From Alistipes sp. (lineage in GTDB: Bacteria > Bacteroidota > Bacteroidia > Bacteroidales > Rikenellaceae), in the NCBI GenBank assembly GCA_021202985.1, contig JAJQCA010000014.1, positions 1 to 64,000 on the forward strand: a stretch of 64,000 nucleotides of DNA, written 5' to 3'. The notes beneath the pieces were generated by a model. The model saw nothing but the letters and a program-made list of their open reading frames with translations, searched no databases and was not told where the DNA came from. Of this stretch, positions 63,752 to 64,000 are shown piece after piece (within the stretch, counting starts at the first letter, position 1; every line of letters begins with the position of its first letter). Made by a program: the position numbers and the translations under genes.

Positions 63752-64000
63752 TTATTGCACCCCCTCCTTAAACCTCGCCGCGGAGTAGAACGGGAAGGTA
63801 AACCCTATTATCGCAAGCACTACCAGCCACGGGAGGAACCGGATGTAACCACCCGAAAGCGAGGCAATAAGAAAGAAAGAGCATAGGCAAATACCTACCA
63901 ACCCGTCGAATATCTTCTGCCGCCAAACAGGTTCCAGTACCACCCACGCGGTAACAAGGTAAGCTAACAGCCCGCAAAGGAACCACGGCAGCGACCGCAG
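63752..64000 (-). CDS. Partial inner-membrane protein, C-terminal end, runs off the window
   Basis: The minus-strand frame is open to the window edge (upstream of the GTG at 63943 it reads LRSLPWFLCGLLAYLVTAW), so only the last 82 codons are seen. They hold at least three hydrophobic helices (WFLCGLLAYLVTAWVVLEP, LVGICLCSFFLIASLSGGY, FLPWLVVLAIIGFTFPFY). By position it is probably the membrane component that works with the DUF4857 protein, perhaps an ABC-type permease, but there is not enough sequence to decide. Confidence 0.6.
   Translation of the reverse strand: MRSLPWFLCGLLAYLVTAWVVLEPVWRQKIFDGLVGICLCSFFLIASLSGGYIRFLPWLVVLAIIGFTFPFYSAARFKEGVQ

Noticed and set aside
1-64000. CRISPR arrays, rRNA genes, insertion sequences
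   Set aside because: I saw no regularly spaced short repeats, rRNA sequence or transposase gene in the window.

Overview
The window looks like chromosome of a GC-rich member of the Bacteroidales, most likely an Alistipes/Rikenellaceae-type gut anaerobe. This is an inference from gene content: SusC/SusD pairs, a hybrid two-component regulator, Mfa/FimB-type fimbriae, many Bacteroidetes lipoprotein signals, and promoters of the TTTG-N18-21-TAnnTTTG type. No species call is possible from sequence reading alone.

Region 1 (about 0.4-37 kb) is a carbohydrate-utilisation region. It holds a GH3 beta-glycosidase, a GH95 alpha-L-fucosidase-type enzyme, an M48 metalloprotease, a glycyl radical enzyme (GRE) with an iron alcohol dehydrogenase and a GRE activase, a GH106 rhamnosidase-type enzyme, an HTCS regulator, a GH78 rhamnosidase-type enzyme, two SusC/SusD pairs, two paralogous GH71/99-like enzymes facing each other, and a discoidin-type surface lipoprotein. 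The enzyme set points to a glycan carrying L-rhamnose and L-fucose (or L-galactose). The GRE/ADH/activase trio may handle fermentation of the released deoxysugars. The second SusC and the GRE each carry an apparent one-base frameshift at a G/C run.

Region 2 (37.1-40 kb) has a tRNA-Asn with a strong terminator, then a UmuD-UmuC type mutagenesis operon. The UmuD protein is a tandem fusion of two UmuD domains. The first has lost the catalytic serine but keeps the scissile Ala-Gly. The second keeps the Ser/Lys dyad but not the usual cleavage bond. Downstream lie 87-nt repeats.

Region 3 (40.5-53.9 kb) is a fimbrial locus with an apparent DNA inversion switch. A tyrosine recombinase is followed by a 586-bp segment bounded by perfect inverted repeats (TGTCACTTTCAGAGTGACAG). 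The segment contains one consensus promoter, which now points away from the fimbrial genes (OFF). Downstream are an Rrf2-like regulator, a leader resembling a cobalamin riboswitch, a major fimbrillin, a FimB/Mfa2-type anchor, a second fimbrillin and two giant BACON-type tip/adhesin lipoproteins.

Region 4 (54-64 kb) is a second outer-membrane system: a TonB-dependent receptor, a DUF4876 lipoprotein, a DUF6850-type barrel and a fimbrillin/FISUMP lipoprotein, under a consensus promoter and closed by a strong terminator. It is met head-on by a minus-strand operon of membrane proteins (partial gene at the edge, DUF4857, OB-fold lipoprotein, PepSY-type protein).

The most interesting candidates are the invertible fimbrial promoter combined with a possible B12-sensing leader, and the fused UmuD pseudo-dimer.
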